64,000 nt of DNA, taken from the NCBI RefSeq assembly GCF_001832905.1, contig NZ_MKIR01000026.1, positions 177,923 through 241,922 on the forward strand. Reading direction: 5' to 3'. The translations under genes were made by a program, and so were the position numbers. Positions 63,974 to 64,000 of this stretch are shown here, in pieces (positions within the stretch are counted from its first letter, which is position 1; the number at the start of each line of letters is the position of its first letter). The DNA is from Floricoccus tropicus (GTDB taxonomy: Bacteria; Bacillota; Bacilli; Lactobacillales; Streptococcaceae). A model generated the notes under the pieces. It was not told the DNA's origin, did not search any database, and was given only the letters and a program-made list of their open reading frames with translations.

Positions 63974-64000
63974 TGGGAGTTAACGGGTTCGAACCGCTGA
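63974..64000 (-). tRNA. 3' part of a tRNA, probably tRNA-Val (cut by window edge)
   Basis: Only the T-arm (AGCGG-TTCGAAC-CCGTT) and the acceptor 3' strand AACTCCC plus A are in the window. The 5' partner would read GGGAGTT, as in streptococcal tRNA-Val; tRNA-Met at this place in the Bacillus-type order is the alternative. The anticodon lies outside. Confidence 0.6.

Overview
The window looks like the chromosome of an AT-rich, low-GC Gram-positive coccus of the Bacilli. Pointers are an RNase J1, an HPr kinase-lgt-DUF948-YtxH block, a lysine-type MurE, an L-shaped citrate fermentation cluster like that of enterococci and streptococci, and tRNA genes without encoded CCA. Gemella or a close relative is my best guess; this is inference from gene content and order, not from a database match. 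There is no rRNA, CRISPR array, intact transposase or prophage.

Layout. 1-1100: end of rnjA, then a 280-base non-coding block of three covarying hairpins between two near-identical terminators. 1081-11900: mostly minus-strand housekeeping (SPFH protein, hflX-miaA, DUF3042, ytxH-DUF948-lgt-hprK, nitroreductase, PspC and DUF4097 envelope-stress proteins), a second structured tandem repeat (10681-10950), and a membrane-anchored nuclease. 12042-20231: a thioredoxin-like gene and then an island of small orphan genes that I read as the immunity end of a polymorphic-toxin locus. It holds Imm50-like, Imm40-like and several unclassified immunity-like genes, decayed toxin ends (one with a recognisable HINT pretoxin domain), a kptA gene, and five copies of one terminator hairpin. 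No complete toxin is present. 20386-25149: sprT-like, tex, two small proteins, and a YcgR/YcgQ-type permease pair.

25221-27616: a three-gene defence-like operon of a three-helix membrane protein, an ImmA/IrrE-type zinc peptidase and a class III nucleotidyl cyclase with a Nudix-like C-terminal domain lacking the Nudix box. Cyclase plus membrane effector is the Pycsar layout; the peptidase and Nudix-like domain make it unusual. It is the best candidate here for an undescribed system.

28108-47000: zwf, a MarR regulator with its target gene, murJ-murE, ppaC, pflA, a CNNM/CBS protein, an AI-2E-family permease, GNAT, tRNA-Arg, LCP ligase, tsaE, typA and a calcium-type P-ATPase. 47171-58259: citrate utilisation: a CitMHS transporter divergent from oadH-oadD-oadB-oadG-citCDEFX-oadA, with citG-citO behind it. 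Citrate is imported, split by citrate lyase (CitDEF, matured by CitC, CitX, CitG), and oxaloacetate is decarboxylated by a membrane complex whose biotin carrier is a separate protein. A perfect cre site lies in the divergent promoter. 58360-63352: aldo/keto reductase, luxS, pgk, PhnA-like protein, gap and a coiled-coil DNA-binding protein. 63439-64000: a tRNA cluster on the minus strand (transcription order Val?-Asp-Tyr-Trp-His-Gln-Leu).
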